A stretch of 12,324 nt of DNA from an uncultured Clostridium sp. (GTDB taxonomy: Bacteria > Bacillota > Clostridia > Lachnospirales > Lachnospiraceae): NCBI GenBank assembly GCA_938036545.1, contig CALHQJ010000127.1:1-12324 (forward strand), written 5' to 3'. Every line of letters starts with the position of its first letter. Within the stretch, counting starts at the first letter, position 1. The translations under genes and the position numbers were made by a program. The notes beneath the pieces were generated by a model. The model was not told the DNA's origin and did no database searches. It saw only the letters and a program-made list of their open reading frames with translations. Positions 1 through 6,822 of this stretch are shown in pieces.

Positions 1-126
1 AAGCAAGACCGAACAGAAAGCATAAGGCGGCCCGTCTGCTTTCGGGTAGGTCGCTTGAGCATATTGGCGACAGTATGCCTAGATAGATGACCATCCAACG
101 ACATAACCCGGCTTATCGTCTTGCTC
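1..126 (+). ncRNA. rnpB: RNase P RNA, 3' part (truncated by window start)
   Basis: This is the catalytic RNA of RNase P, which removes 5' leaders from pre-tRNAs. The stretch matches the 3' third of bacterial type A RNase P RNA as I remember the E. coli sequence. It has GCAAGACC near the start, then GGCGGCCCGT and GGGTAGGTCGCTTGAGC. After these come GCCTAGATAGATGACCATCC and finally ACATAACCCGGCTTATCG at 101-118. The last nine bases, GTCTTGCTC (118-126), should be the 3' strand of helix P1, and its 5' partner lies outside the window. The 3' end at about 126 is set by analogy. About two thirds of the RNA is missing upstream. No strong terminator follows directly; the next hairpin is at 173-220. 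Confidence 0.93.
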
Positions 127-172
127 AAAACTTTTATAAAAATGAATAGTTACGAAAAAATAATAAAAATAG

Positions 173-220
173 TTAGACCTTCAGATAAAGGCAAGATGGC
201 TTGCCGGTCTGAAGGTCTAA
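173..220 (-). terminator. Two-tier hairpin terminator of pyrBI, between convergent rnpB and pyrI
   Basis: A perfect 13-bp outer stem is formed by TTAGACCTTCAGA (173-185) and TCTGAAGGTCTAA (208-220). A 6-bp inner stem is GGCAAG (190-195) with CTTGCC (200-205) around an ATGG loop, and a TAAA/GG internal loop separates the two tiers. Read on the minus strand, it begins 17 bases past the pyrI stop and is followed by a T-rich tract (complement of 154-172), as expected for an intrinsic terminator. On the plus strand the hairpin lacks an immediate T run, but it could still limit read-through from rnpB. Confidence 0.8.
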
Positions 221-236
221 TTCGCTCTGGTCAGGA

Positions 237-674
237 TTATTTTTTTCTTCTTCCGCTGTATTCTTCATCGCAGTACAGACAACGGTAGGTTTCTTTATTT
301 TTGTCGGAAAGATAGAAAATATGAGGCAGTTCCTGCTCGATGGAGGTAATGCATCTGGGGTTTTTGCAGTGAATCACATTGGTAATCCGCTCCGGAAGCT
401 CGACCCGTTTTTTTTCTACAATCTCATTGTTGCGGATAATGTTGACTGTAATGTTGTGGTCAATGTATCCCAATACATTTAAGTCAATCAAATCCATGGT
501 TCCTTCAATTTTAATAATATCTTTGCGCCCCATTTTGTTGCTGCGGGCATTTTTAATGATGGCAACCTGGCACTCCAGCTTGTCTAACCCAAGATGATAG
601 TAAATGTCCAGGCTGCGTCCTGCTTCAATGTGGTCTAATACAATGCCGTCTTTTAATCCTCCGATATTTAACAT
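237..674 (-). CDS. pyrI: Aspartate carbamoyltransferase regulatory subunit
   Basis: This is the non-catalytic regulatory chain of aspartate carbamoyltransferase. In the family it binds nucleotide effectors through its N-terminal domain and docks on PyrB through a C-terminal zinc domain. The 145-residue length is close to the usual size of about 150. The N-terminal part contains the pattern G-x-V-x-D-H-I at residues 10-16 and a Y-H-L-G-L segment. The zinc ligands are all present: C103 and C108 (CKNPRC), then C132 and C135 (CLYC). The ATG lies inside the end of pyrB: stop and start overlap by 7 bases (668-674), implying translational coupling. A GGAGG ribosome binding site (complement of 685-689) sits ten bases upstream, inside pyrB. 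The complete zinc site and the adjacent pyrB make the identification secure. Which nucleotides regulate the enzyme cannot be read from the sequence. Confidence 0.96.
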   Translation of the reverse strand: MLNIGGLKDGIVLDHIEAGRSLDIYYHLGLDKLECQVAIIKNARSNKMGRKDIIKIEGTMDLIDLNVLGYIDHNITVNIIRNNEIVEKKRVELPERITNVIHCKNPRCITSIEQELPHIFYLSDKNKETYRCLYCDEEYSGRRKK

Positions 675-1591
675 GGTCTTTCCACCTCCAATAAAGTCAT
701 AATCAGAGCCATACGGACGTAAACGCCGTACTGAGCCTGTTTAAAGTAAGCGGCTCTTGGGTCGTCATCCACCTCAACAGAAATTTCATTGACTCTTGGA
801 AGGGGATGGAGAATAAACATATCCGGTTTTGCCAGTTTCATTTTCTGGCGATCCAGGATGTAACAGTCTTTTAAGCGGATGTAGTCCTCTTCGTTGAAGA
901 AACGCTCTCTCTGAACTCTGGTCATATACAGGATGTCCAGTTCCGGAAGTGCTGCGTCTAAGCTATCCACTTCTTTAAATTCAATGTGGTTTGCCTCAAG
1001 CACGTCTTCGCGGAGATAGTCGGGAATTCGAAGTTCCGGAGGAGAGATTAAGACAAATTTCACATTTGGATAACGAACCATGGCGTGAATTAAGGAATGA
1101 ACGGTACGGCCGAATTTTAAATCGCCGCAAAAGCCGATGGTTAAATTGTTCAGGCGTCCCTTTAATGAACGGATGGTCAAAAGATCCGTAAGGGTCTGGG
1201 TAGGATGCTGGTGGCCGCCGTCACCGGCATTGATGACCGGAATCTGGGCTACCTGGGAAGCAACCATAGGAGCGCCTTCTTTGGGGTGGCGCATGGCGCA
1301 GATATCAGCGTAACAGCCAATCATGCGGATGGTATCGGCAACACTTTCGCCTTTAGCAGCAGAACTGGAATTGGCCGAAGAAAAACCGAGGACACTGCCC
1401 CCTAAATTAAGCATTGCAGCTTCAAAGCTTAAACGGGTGCGGGTGCTCGGCTCATAAAAACAGGTTGCTAATTTTTTACCGTCACAAACGTGAGCATATT
1501 TGGGAAGATCGTTGGCAATATCATCAGCCAGGTCCAGTAAGTGATTAATTTCTTCCACAGAGAAGTCCAGTGGATTCAGCAAGTGTCTCAT
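668..1591 (-). CDS. pyrB: Aspartate carbamoyltransferase catalytic subunit
   Basis: This enzyme condenses carbamoyl phosphate with L-aspartate to N-carbamoyl-aspartate, the committed step of pyrimidine synthesis, in the cytosol. The 307-residue length is normal for the family. Visible motifs are STRTRLSFE (49-57, carbamoyl-phosphate binding), AAKGES (78-83), RHP (101-103), HPTQT (129-133), DLKFGRT (157-163), MTRVQRERF (223-231) and LHPLPR (261-266), so the active site looks intact. The ATG at 1589-1591 is preceded by an AAAGGAG ribosome binding site (complement of 1598-1604). The gene is first in a two-gene operon and overlaps pyrI. The leader between the predicted promoter and the start is only about 36 bases. 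That leaves no room for a PyrR-type attenuator, so control is probably at initiation or by allostery through PyrI. Confidence 0.98.
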   Translation of the reverse strand: MRHLLNPLDFSVEEINHLLDLADDIANDLPKYAHVCDGKKLATCFYEPSTRTRLSFEAAMLNLGGSVLGFSSANSSSAAKGESVADTIRMIGCYADICAMRHPKEGAPMVASQVAQIPVINAGDGGHQHPTQTLTDLLTIRSLKGRLNNLTIGFCGDLKFGRTVHSLIHAMVRYPNVKFVLISPPELRIPDYLREDVLEANHIEFKEVDSLDAALPELDILYMTRVQRERFFNEEDYIRLKDCYILDRQKMKLAKPDMFILHPLPRVNEISVEVDDDPRAAYFKQAQYGVYVRMALIMTLLEVERPC

Positions 1592-1634
1592 GTAAATCTC
1601 CTTTGAATGTTTAATGGGTTTCTGAGTTTGCCTT

Positions 1635-1663
1635 ATTATACAGCATATCAGCAGAAAATTCTA
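1635..1663 (-). promoter_or_regulatory. Predicted pyrBI promoter
   Basis: On the minus strand a perfect -10 box TATAAT (complement of 1635-1640) lies about 45 bases before the pyrB start codon. The -35 is weak: TAGAAT (complement of 1658-1663) at 17-base spacing, or TTGTAG (complement of 1661-1666) at 20. It overlaps the -35 region of the divergent promoter for the 1731 gene. Confidence 0.6.
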
Positions 1664-1690
1664 CAACTTTTTGGGAAAATGTGATATAAT
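1662..1690 (+). promoter_or_regulatory. Predicted promoter of the 1731-2567 gene (extended -10)
   Basis: TGATATAAT at 1682-1690 is an extended -10 element (TG-n-TATAAT). At 17-base spacing the -35 position is TACAAC (1662-1667), a weak match, which fits an extended -10 promoter. The -35 region is shared with the divergent pyrBI promoter, so the two may compete for RNA polymerase. Confidence 0.55.
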
Positions 1691-1730
1691 CTGATCTAAT
1701 GCTGAAATTAAGCGGAAAGGATGGAGCACA

Positions 1731-2567
1731 ATGGCAAAAACGCTGGAACAGATTGTAATGGAAGGGCTGGCAGGAGACTGCTGTTCCATGGAAGAATTAT
1801 TTGTTTTATGGCAGACTGCCCAGATGCTGGAGGAGCGTGCTTCTGGAAGTACCTGCTATGAAGAAATTGATAAACGGAGCTTCCATGTAGACGGCATGAT
1901 TCATCCGGAAAGCTATTCCGGCGTTTTATATGTGCTGAAGGAGCCTAGTCTGAAGCACTATATTCAAAAGGGACTGACATTTCCGGTTTTGACGGATATA
2001 CGTCGGGAATATCGAAGTTATGGCGGCGGTTTTGAGGACGAACGGGGGTACCTGGCAGGGATGCAGCGCCTTCTGCTGGGAGAAATGGGAGAGAAGCTTT
2101 CGGCACAACAGGTAATGAACACCCTGGCAGTGATGTACGTCAACAAGCGGGGAGGAAAAGAGGTTTCCGACAGCATTTGGATGAATTACGGTTACGAGTA
2201 TATAGAATTTATGAAAAGGGAAATCCGGCTGTTGGAACCCAAGGTGATTGTGTGCGGAGGAGAAGAGATTTTTAAACTGATTGTAAAGGAAGTATTCCGC
2301 AATAAAAAGAGCATCCGCAATCGGGGCGAGCATATGATTTGGAAAGGAAATGTTCACGATTACCAGTTTGCGGCAGATAAAAATTACCGGCATACCAGTG
2401 AACCGGAAAAAACGGCAGTGATTGTATTGAATATGTGGAGTCCTGCTTACCGGATGAATAAGGAGCAGTATCTGTCGCCGGAAGAGTATTTGGCAGAGTT
2501 TCACCGCCGTATCACAGGCATGGACGAAGTTATTTGTAAGGAATCTGTAAGGAAGATTAAGAAATAA
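1731..2567 (+). CDS. Uncharacterised protein, possibly uracil-DNA-glycosylase fold
   Basis: I do not recognise a named family with certainty. The 278-residue protein is soluble and has no signal peptide or membrane segment. Several segments are placed like core strands of the uracil-DNA-glycosylase superfamily. GVLYVLKEP (64-72) resembles the first strand and catalytic loop. LLEPKVIVCGG (167-177) resembles the central strand. VLNMWSPAYR (232-241) resembles the strand ending in the conserved HPS(Y)R-type loop, although the usual His is replaced. If that reading is right, the protein may bind or process nucleic acid, but the catalytic residues are not clear and function should not be assumed. 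The ATG at 1731 follows AAAGGATGGAG at suitable spacing; another ATG at 1721 is out of frame. It has its own promoter and is followed by the ABC operon, which also has its own promoter, so no functional link is implied. Confidence 0.7.
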   Translation: MAKTLEQIVMEGLAGDCCSMEELFVLWQTAQMLEERASGSTCYEEIDKRSFHVDGMIHPESYSGVLYVLKEPSLKHYIQKGLTFPVLTDIRREYRSYGGGFEDERGYLAGMQRLLLGEMGEKLSAQQVMNTLAVMYVNKRGGKEVSDSIWMNYGYEYIEFMKREIRLLEPKVIVCGGEEIFKLIVKEVFRNKKSIRNRGEHMIWKGNVHDYQFAADKNYRHTSEPEKTAVIVLNMWSPAYRMNKEQYLSPEEYLAEFHRRITGMDEVICKESVRKIKK

Positions 2568-2570
2568 AAA

Positions 2571-2600
2571 GGGACAAACCATCTTTTTGTCTGGTATAAT
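2571..2600 (+). promoter_or_regulatory. Predicted promoter of the ABC transporter operon
   Basis: TGGTATAAT at 2592-2600 is an extended -10 box, with GGGACA (2571-2576) at 18-base spacing as a partial -35. It lies between the stop of the upstream gene and the ATG at 2654. A GAGAGG ribosome binding site (2640-2645) follows. The whole intergenic region is only 86 bases. Confidence 0.55.
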
Positions 2601-2653
2601 AATACAGCATCTGGCAGACACGATTTTATGATAGGTGCAGAGAGGTTTCATAT

Positions 2654-3397
2654 ATGACGAATCAACAGGATACAGGACGGCGGGTTCCCATTATCCGCGT
2701 CAGTGATTTATATAAGATATATTGTGTTGGAGACACCAAAGTCCGCGCCTTAAATGGAGTGGATTTTGAAATTTATAAAGGGGAATTCTGTGCCATTGTA
2801 GGAACTTCCGGTTCCGGTAAATCCACCCTGTTAAACATGCTGGCCGGCTTGGAGCGGCCTACGAAAGGCCAGATTGTAATAGCTGGAAAACACATTGAAA
2901 AGCTGTCAGAGAAGGAACTGGTGGCATTTCGCAGGGAACGGGTAGGATTTATTTTTCAGTCCTATAACCTGCTGAATACCATGAATGCAGTGGAAAACGT
3001 AGCCATGCCCCTGTCTTTTCGAGGAATGGCAAAAAAAGAGAGAATGGCCAGGGCACAGAAGTATTTAAAGCTGGTGGGAGTAGGAGACCAGGCCAAACAT
3101 ATGCCCAACCAGATGTCGGGCGGTCAGCAGCAGCGGGTGGGCATTGCCAGGGCGCTGGTGGTAAATCCGCAGATTATTTTTGCAGACGAGCCTACAGGAA
3201 ACCTGGATTCCAAAACCACCATGGAGGTTATGCGCCTTATGCAGAAGATTGTCCGAGAGAGGCAGCAGACCCTGGTTATGGTAACTCATGATAATAATCT
3301 GGCCTCTTATGCGGATCGTCAGATACGGATTATAGACGGAAAGATTGTAGAGATTGTAGAAAATACGCCGCAGAAGCCTGCGGCACAGGAGGATTGA
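2654..3397 (+). CDS. ABC transporter ATP-binding protein, MacB/LolD type
   Basis: This is the cytosolic ATPase of an ABC transporter of the LolD/MacB/FtsE group, which drives mechanotransmission-type permeases. All motifs are intact: Walker A GTSGSGKST (50-58), Q-loop Q102 in FIFQSYNL, signature MSGGQ (154-158), Walker B IIFADEP (174-180) with catalytic E179, D-loop GNLDS, and H-loop H212. The 247-residue length is typical for a single-domain ATPase. The partner permease is encoded two genes downstream (5256), separated by a secreted protein gene (3401) in the same operon. The stop codon ends three bases before the ATG of the next gene, so translation is likely coupled. The sequence gives no indication of the substrate. 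It resembles the ATPases annotated as lipoprotein, macrolide or bacteriocin exporters, but none of those names can be assigned. Confidence 0.95.
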   Translation: MTNQQDTGRRVPIIRVSDLYKIYCVGDTKVRALNGVDFEIYKGEFCAIVGTSGSGKSTLLNMLAGLERPTKGQIVIAGKHIEKLSEKELVAFRRERVGFIFQSYNLLNTMNAVENVAMPLSFRGMAKKERMARAQKYLKLVGVGDQAKHMPNQMSGGQQQRVGIARALVVNPQIIFADEPTGNLDSKTTMEVMRLMQKIVRERQQTLVMVTHDNNLASYADRQIRIIDGKIVEIVENTPQKPAAQED

Positions 3398-3400
3398 GTG

Positions 3401-5269
3401 ATGAAGATGAAACGAACCTTTGCAGTACTGGCAGCGGTAATGATGCTTGCCATGACTATGCCGGTACAGGCTCTGGCAGCATTTATGGATGTGGGAAGCA
3501 ATCAGTATCTGGTGGCTAAGAAAATTCCGGAAGGCAAGATTGGCAAAAGCTTAAGCATCCCCATAACTGTTAATTCCGGTGCCGACGATATGGAAGGGGT
3601 ATGGGTTGGACTAAGTGCGGACATTTTTGAATTTAACCAGATTATGTCCGACGAATCAAACGGGGATTATACTGCAAGCAATTATCCGTTTGAAATTACC
3701 CAGGACACCTTCAAACCCAAGCGGTTAGGCAGCATTAAGGCCGGAAAGTCCAAGAGCACCAGCATTTCTGTGAAGATACGAAAGGATCTTCGGGCAGGAT
3801 ATTATTCCATCCCAATTTCCATCTATGTAGACTGCGAAGAAGAACCGGATACAGATCGGTACTGGGCAAAAGAGTATATTAACATCTATGTAGCGGAGTC
3901 TACCGGAAGCAGCGAGTCTGACGAAGAAAATAATACCGTTGACTTTATTTTAGGAGAAGGCCAGTCTACTCCTTATGGGACCTATCCGGACGTTATGAAT
4001 TTCGCCATTAATATGCGGAACAGCAGCAAATTTAAGGCTTATGACGTGACTGTCAGCATGGTGCTGGATGCGGACAGTGCAAAGTTCCCCTTTAATATTA
4101 ACGACGGTAACTATGACAGGCATTATGATGTGATAGAAGAAGGGCAGACCGTAGAGGTTCCCTACAGTATGGCAATCCGGCAGGACAGCTATTCAGGATT
4201 TTACCCCATTCAATACAAGATTTCCTATCGGGATTCTCAGGAGGGGGATCTGCAGACACAGGAAGATATTATGTACGTCCAGATTGTCAGCAAAAGCAAG
4301 GAAGATTCCCTGGGAGATTTTAACGCAAATGACAGAACCAGGGCCAGAATTATTGTAGACAGCTATGAAACCATACCGGCAGAGATTTATGCAGGCCAGG
4401 AATTTGAACTGGTTTTACGGATGAAGAACGCTTCCTCCAATGTACCGGCCAGCAACATTTTGTTTACCCTGGAATCGGAAAAGGTTTCTGACAGCGCAGT
4501 TTTTACGACTGAGAACGGGGCTAATTCCGTAGTAGTCAACTCCCTGGCAGCCGGCGCTACCGCAGAGGTCCGCATGAAGTTTGCCAGCAAGGGAGGGGCA
4601 GACCCCAGATCCTATTCCATTACCATTAAGGAAAAATACGACAGCCCTGAGTTTAAAAATGCAGAAGAAACAGTGACAGTTGATATTCCATTAAAGCAGG
4701 AAGCGCGTCTTAGCACCAGTACCATTGACATTATGCCGGAAAGCATTGCAGTGGGAGCGGAAACAAACGTCATGTTTGGAATTAACAATACGGGAAAAGT
4801 CCAGCTTTACAATGTAACCGCCCGATTTGAAGCTGATTCCATTAAAACTGAGGAAACTTATGTGGGAAATATTAAGCCTGGCGAAACCGGCAACGTAGAT
4901 ACCATGCTGACCGGCGTGGCAGCGACTATGGATGAAGGCGTGATTCCCATTACCATTTCTTATGAGGATGAAAACGGCAACGTCAGCACAGTGACGAAAG
5001 AAATGACTCTGTTTGTTTCCGAGCCGATGCCGGAGGACATGGACTGGGATACAGAGGCAGGAAACATGGACAACATTGAAATGGAAGGCCCGACTTCCTT
5101 AAAAGACAAGTTCCTGGCTCTTTCCATGCCGGTACGTGTCTCCATTATCGGGGGAATCGGAGCCGCTTTGATTGGCATTATTCTTGGGATTCGGGCATTT
5201 ATCCGTCACAGAAAGAATAAAAAACAGCAGATGGCAGAAGAAGAGGGGATAGACGATGAGATTTCGTGA
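3401..5269 (+). CDS. Secreted, membrane-anchored multi-domain protein of the ABC operon (CARDB/S-layer-like beta sandwiches)
   Basis: This is a predicted surface protein of 622 residues. It has an N-terminal signal peptide: a basic start (MKMKR), a hydrophobic core, and a likely cleavage near ALA-A at about residue 26-27. A long extracellular region follows, and a single C-terminal membrane helix (about 580-600) ends in a basic, then acidic, cytosolic tail. The extracellular part reads as repeated beta sandwiches with the recurring pattern of a polar binding strand, 'NN/NS-G/S' turn and 'I-x-x-G-x-x' strand. Repeats lie at about 185-275, 325-410 and 445-530, as in CARDB or COG1361 'S-layer-like' proteins. 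The gene sits between the ATPase and permease genes and overlaps the permease gene by 14 bases, so it is probably an extracytoplasmic partner of the transporter, functionally akin to MacA. That role is inferred. GTG at 3398 could start three bases earlier, but ATG 3401 has better spacing (8) from AGGAGG at 3387-3392. Confidence 0.88.
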   Translation: MKMKRTFAVLAAVMMLAMTMPVQALAAFMDVGSNQYLVAKKIPEGKIGKSLSIPITVNSGADDMEGVWVGLSADIFEFNQIMSDESNGDYTASNYPFEITQDTFKPKRLGSIKAGKSKSTSISVKIRKDLRAGYYSIPISIYVDCEEEPDTDRYWAKEYINIYVAESTGSSESDEENNTVDFILGEGQSTPYGTYPDVMNFAINMRNSSKFKAYDVTVSMVLDADSAKFPFNINDGNYDRHYDVIEEGQTVEVPYSMAIRQDSYSGFYPIQYKISYRDSQEGDLQTQEDIMYVQIVSKSKEDSLGDFNANDRTRARIIVDSYETIPAEIYAGQEFELVLRMKNASSNVPASNILFTLESEKVSDSAVFTTENGANSVVVNSLAAGATAEVRMKFASKGGADPRSYSITIKEKYDSPEFKNAEETVTVDIPLKQEARLSTSTIDIMPESIAVGAETNVMFGINNTGKVQLYNVTARFEADSIKTEETYVGNIKPGETGNVDTMLTGVAATMDEGVIPITISYEDENGNVSTVTKEMTLFVSEPMPEDMDWDTEAGNMDNIEMEGPTSLKDKFLALSMPVRVSIIGGIGAALIGIILGIRAFIRHRKNKKQQMAEEEGIDDEIS

Positions 5270-6605
5270 CCTTCTGGTTATGAGTTTAAATAACCTGAGA
5301 CGGCGGAAGCTGAGAACCGTTTTGACAATTCTTGGAGTGGTTATTGGTACGGCTTCCATTGTGGTAATGGTGTCTTTGGGAATTGGCTTAAAAGAATTGA
5401 ATATGGAACAGCTTTCCTCCTGGGTCAGCCTGACGGAGATTACGGTTCAGCAGAATTATGCCATGGATGCCAGTGCAGCCAATGAAGACAGCTATATTAC
5501 AGATGAGGCTGTTAAGAAGTTTTCCAGACTGGAACATGTAGTGTCAGTTTCGCCAACCCTTCGCATTCAGACTATTATGAAGCAGGGGCCCTATATCTGC
5601 GAGTATGCAGGGATAGAGGGAGTAAGCAGACAATACCTTTCCCAGATTCCGCTGGCAGAGGGAGGCCATGTTCCGGCCGAAGGTTCCGGACAGATGGAGC
5701 TGATTTTTGGCAACAAGGCGTCTATGGATTTTTACAACAGCAAGACGAAAAAAGGATACTGGGACACAGGAGAACTGCCGGAGCTGGACATGGATCAGCC
5801 GTTTTTTGTGATTTTTGATCAGAATGCATATTATCAATCCCAGAACCCCAGCGGAGACGGTTCGTCCAAGCCGCCTAAAAAGTACATGATCCATGCGGCG
5901 GGAATCGAGTCTGGAGGGAAAGAAGATTACAGCCAGTATAGCTACGGGATTTATACAGATGTAGAGCAGTTAAAGGCTCAACTGAAAAAGGTTTTTAAAA
6001 AGAATCCTATCCCCGGCCAGCCTACTAACAAAAAAGGAAAGCCCTACAATTTTTTTGTATATAATAATGCTCATGTCCAGGTAGACAGCATTGACAATGT
6101 GAAGGAAGTTCAGCAGGCGATTAACGAGATGGGATACCAGGCCAGCAGTATGATTGAGGGGATTGAAAACCAGCAGAAACAGGCCAACATGATTCAGGCT
6201 GTTTTAGGCGGAATCGGCGCTGTTTCCCTGTTTGTCGCGGCAATTGGCATTGCCAATACTATGATGATGTCCATCTATGAACGGACAAAGGAAATCGGAG
6301 TTATGAAGGTACTGGGCTGCGATATGGGGAATATCCGTAACATGTTTCTGATTGAATCCGGCTTTATCGGCCTGGCAGGAGGTCTTGCCGGTATTGCGTT
6401 AAGCTATGGCATTTCCTATGTTATTAATAATATCCAGGGAATCAGCCAGACTATGATGGGAATGGAAGGAGATATTTCCCGAATTCCGCTGTGGCTGGTA
6501 GGCCTTGCCATTTCCTTTGCTATTGTAGTGGGCATGGGGGCAGGCTTTATGCCGGCAATGCGGGCAATGAGACTGAGTCCTCTGGCTGCTATCCGCAATG
6601 AGTAG
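5256..6605 (+). CDS. ABC transporter permease, MacB/FtsX type
   Basis: This is the membrane subunit of the same ABC system, 449 residues. The topology is classic MacB: TM1 at about 20-45, a large extracytoplasmic domain at about 46-310 (MacB_PCD-like), then TM2 (312-340), TM3 (362-391) and TM4 (409-434). The conserved cytosolic coupling segment YERTKEIGVMKVLG (341-354) follows TM2, and the terminal RLSPLAAIRNE motif (439-449) is the hallmark family ending, so the gene is complete. Permeases of this type transmit ATP-driven motion to the outside rather than passing substrate through a channel. The start ATG lies within the previous gene (14-base overlap), with AAGAGGGG about 7 bases upstream, indicating translational coupling. 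The extracellular domain carries a lysine- and proline-rich insertion at about 196-265 that may be a partner-contact or substrate loop (inference). Confidence 0.95.
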   Translation: MRFRDLLVMSLNNLRRRKLRTVLTILGVVIGTASIVVMVSLGIGLKELNMEQLSSWVSLTEITVQQNYAMDASAANEDSYITDEAVKKFSRLEHVVSVSPTLRIQTIMKQGPYICEYAGIEGVSRQYLSQIPLAEGGHVPAEGSGQMELIFGNKASMDFYNSKTKKGYWDTGELPELDMDQPFFVIFDQNAYYQSQNPSGDGSSKPPKKYMIHAAGIESGGKEDYSQYSYGIYTDVEQLKAQLKKVFKKNPIPGQPTNKKGKPYNFFVYNNAHVQVDSIDNVKEVQQAINEMGYQASSMIEGIENQQKQANMIQAVLGGIGAVSLFVAAIGIANTMMMSIYERTKEIGVMKVLGCDMGNIRNMFLIESGFIGLAGGLAGIALSYGISYVINNIQGISQTMMGMEGDISRIPLWLVGLAISFAIVVGMGAGFMPAMRAMRLSPLAAIRNE

Positions 6606-6615
6606 CAAAAAACAC

Positions 6616-6644
6616 TTGCAATCTGAGAAGGAATCCGTTATGAT
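6616..6644 (+). promoter_or_regulatory. Promoter of the ZTP-controlled purine operon
   Basis: TTGCAA (6616-6621) and TATGAT (6639-6644) are separated by exactly 17 bases, a good vegetative sigma-70/SigA-type promoter. Transcription would start near 6651, directly before the first helix of the riboswitch at 6655. The promoter begins just 11 bases after the permease stop codon. Confidence 0.75.
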
Positions 6645-6650
6645 TAATAA

Positions 6651-6751
6651 AGAGCGTGCAACTGGCGGATAAGTGGTGAAACCACAGGGAGCACGTTTGA
6701 TATTGAGCCGACCGCCTGGGCATCTCTTTTTGGGGTGTCCAGGCGTTTTTT
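6651..6751 (+). promoter_or_regulatory. ZTP riboswitch (pfl motif) with overlapping terminator
   Basis: This RNA matches the ZTP (ZMP/ZTP-sensing) riboswitch. P1 is CGTGC (6655-6659) with GCACG (6691-6695), and P2 is GTGGT (6673-6677) with ACCAC (6681-6685). The conserved AGGGAGCACG segment lies at 6686-6695 and the diagnostic CCGCCTGGGCA at 6712-6722. The pseudoknot forms between GGCGG (6664-6668) and CCGCC (6712-6716). The terminator 5' arm uses those same bases, so ligand binding should favour the pseudoknot over termination and switch genes on. The downstream genes are the two final steps of IMP synthesis, which consume the ligand ZMP (AICAR), a textbook context. Confidence is high because motif, pseudoknot, terminator and gene content all agree. 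Confidence 0.93.
6713..6751 (+). terminator. Intrinsic terminator of the ZTP riboswitch expression platform
   Basis: CGCCTGGGCA (6713-6722) pairs with TGTCCAGGCG (6736-6745) in a 10-bp stem with one G-U pair and a 13-base loop, followed directly by six T residues (6746-6751). The 5' arm includes four of the five pseudoknot bases of the aptamer, so the two structures are mutually exclusive. Confidence 0.9.
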
Positions 6752-6822
6752 GTGTTATGGGGGAAATTTGCCTTATGACATAAAGAGATTAATTGACTAT
6801 TAAAAGACCAGGAGGAAACGTG

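Noticed and set aside
3..125. Complementarity of AGCAAGAC near base 2 with GTCTTGCT at 118-125 as a closing stem
   Set aside because: In RNase P RNA the 3' terminal strand pairs with the 5' end of the whole molecule, which is outside this window, and the early GCAAG belongs to an internal helix.
2573..2591. GACAAA/TTTGTC hairpin as a terminator of the 1731 gene
   Set aside because: The stem is only six A/T-rich pairs, lacks a T run, and overlaps the promoter of the ABC operon.
1926..2651. A 241-codon open frame on the minus strand
   Set aside because: It is antisense to the 1731-2567 gene, has a protein composition rich in His, Cys and Pro typical of shadow frames, and its opposite strand has a promoter, ribosome binding site and plausible protein.
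5544..5894. A 116-codon minus-strand open frame
   Set aside because: It lies wholly inside the permease gene on the opposite strand, with no supporting signals.
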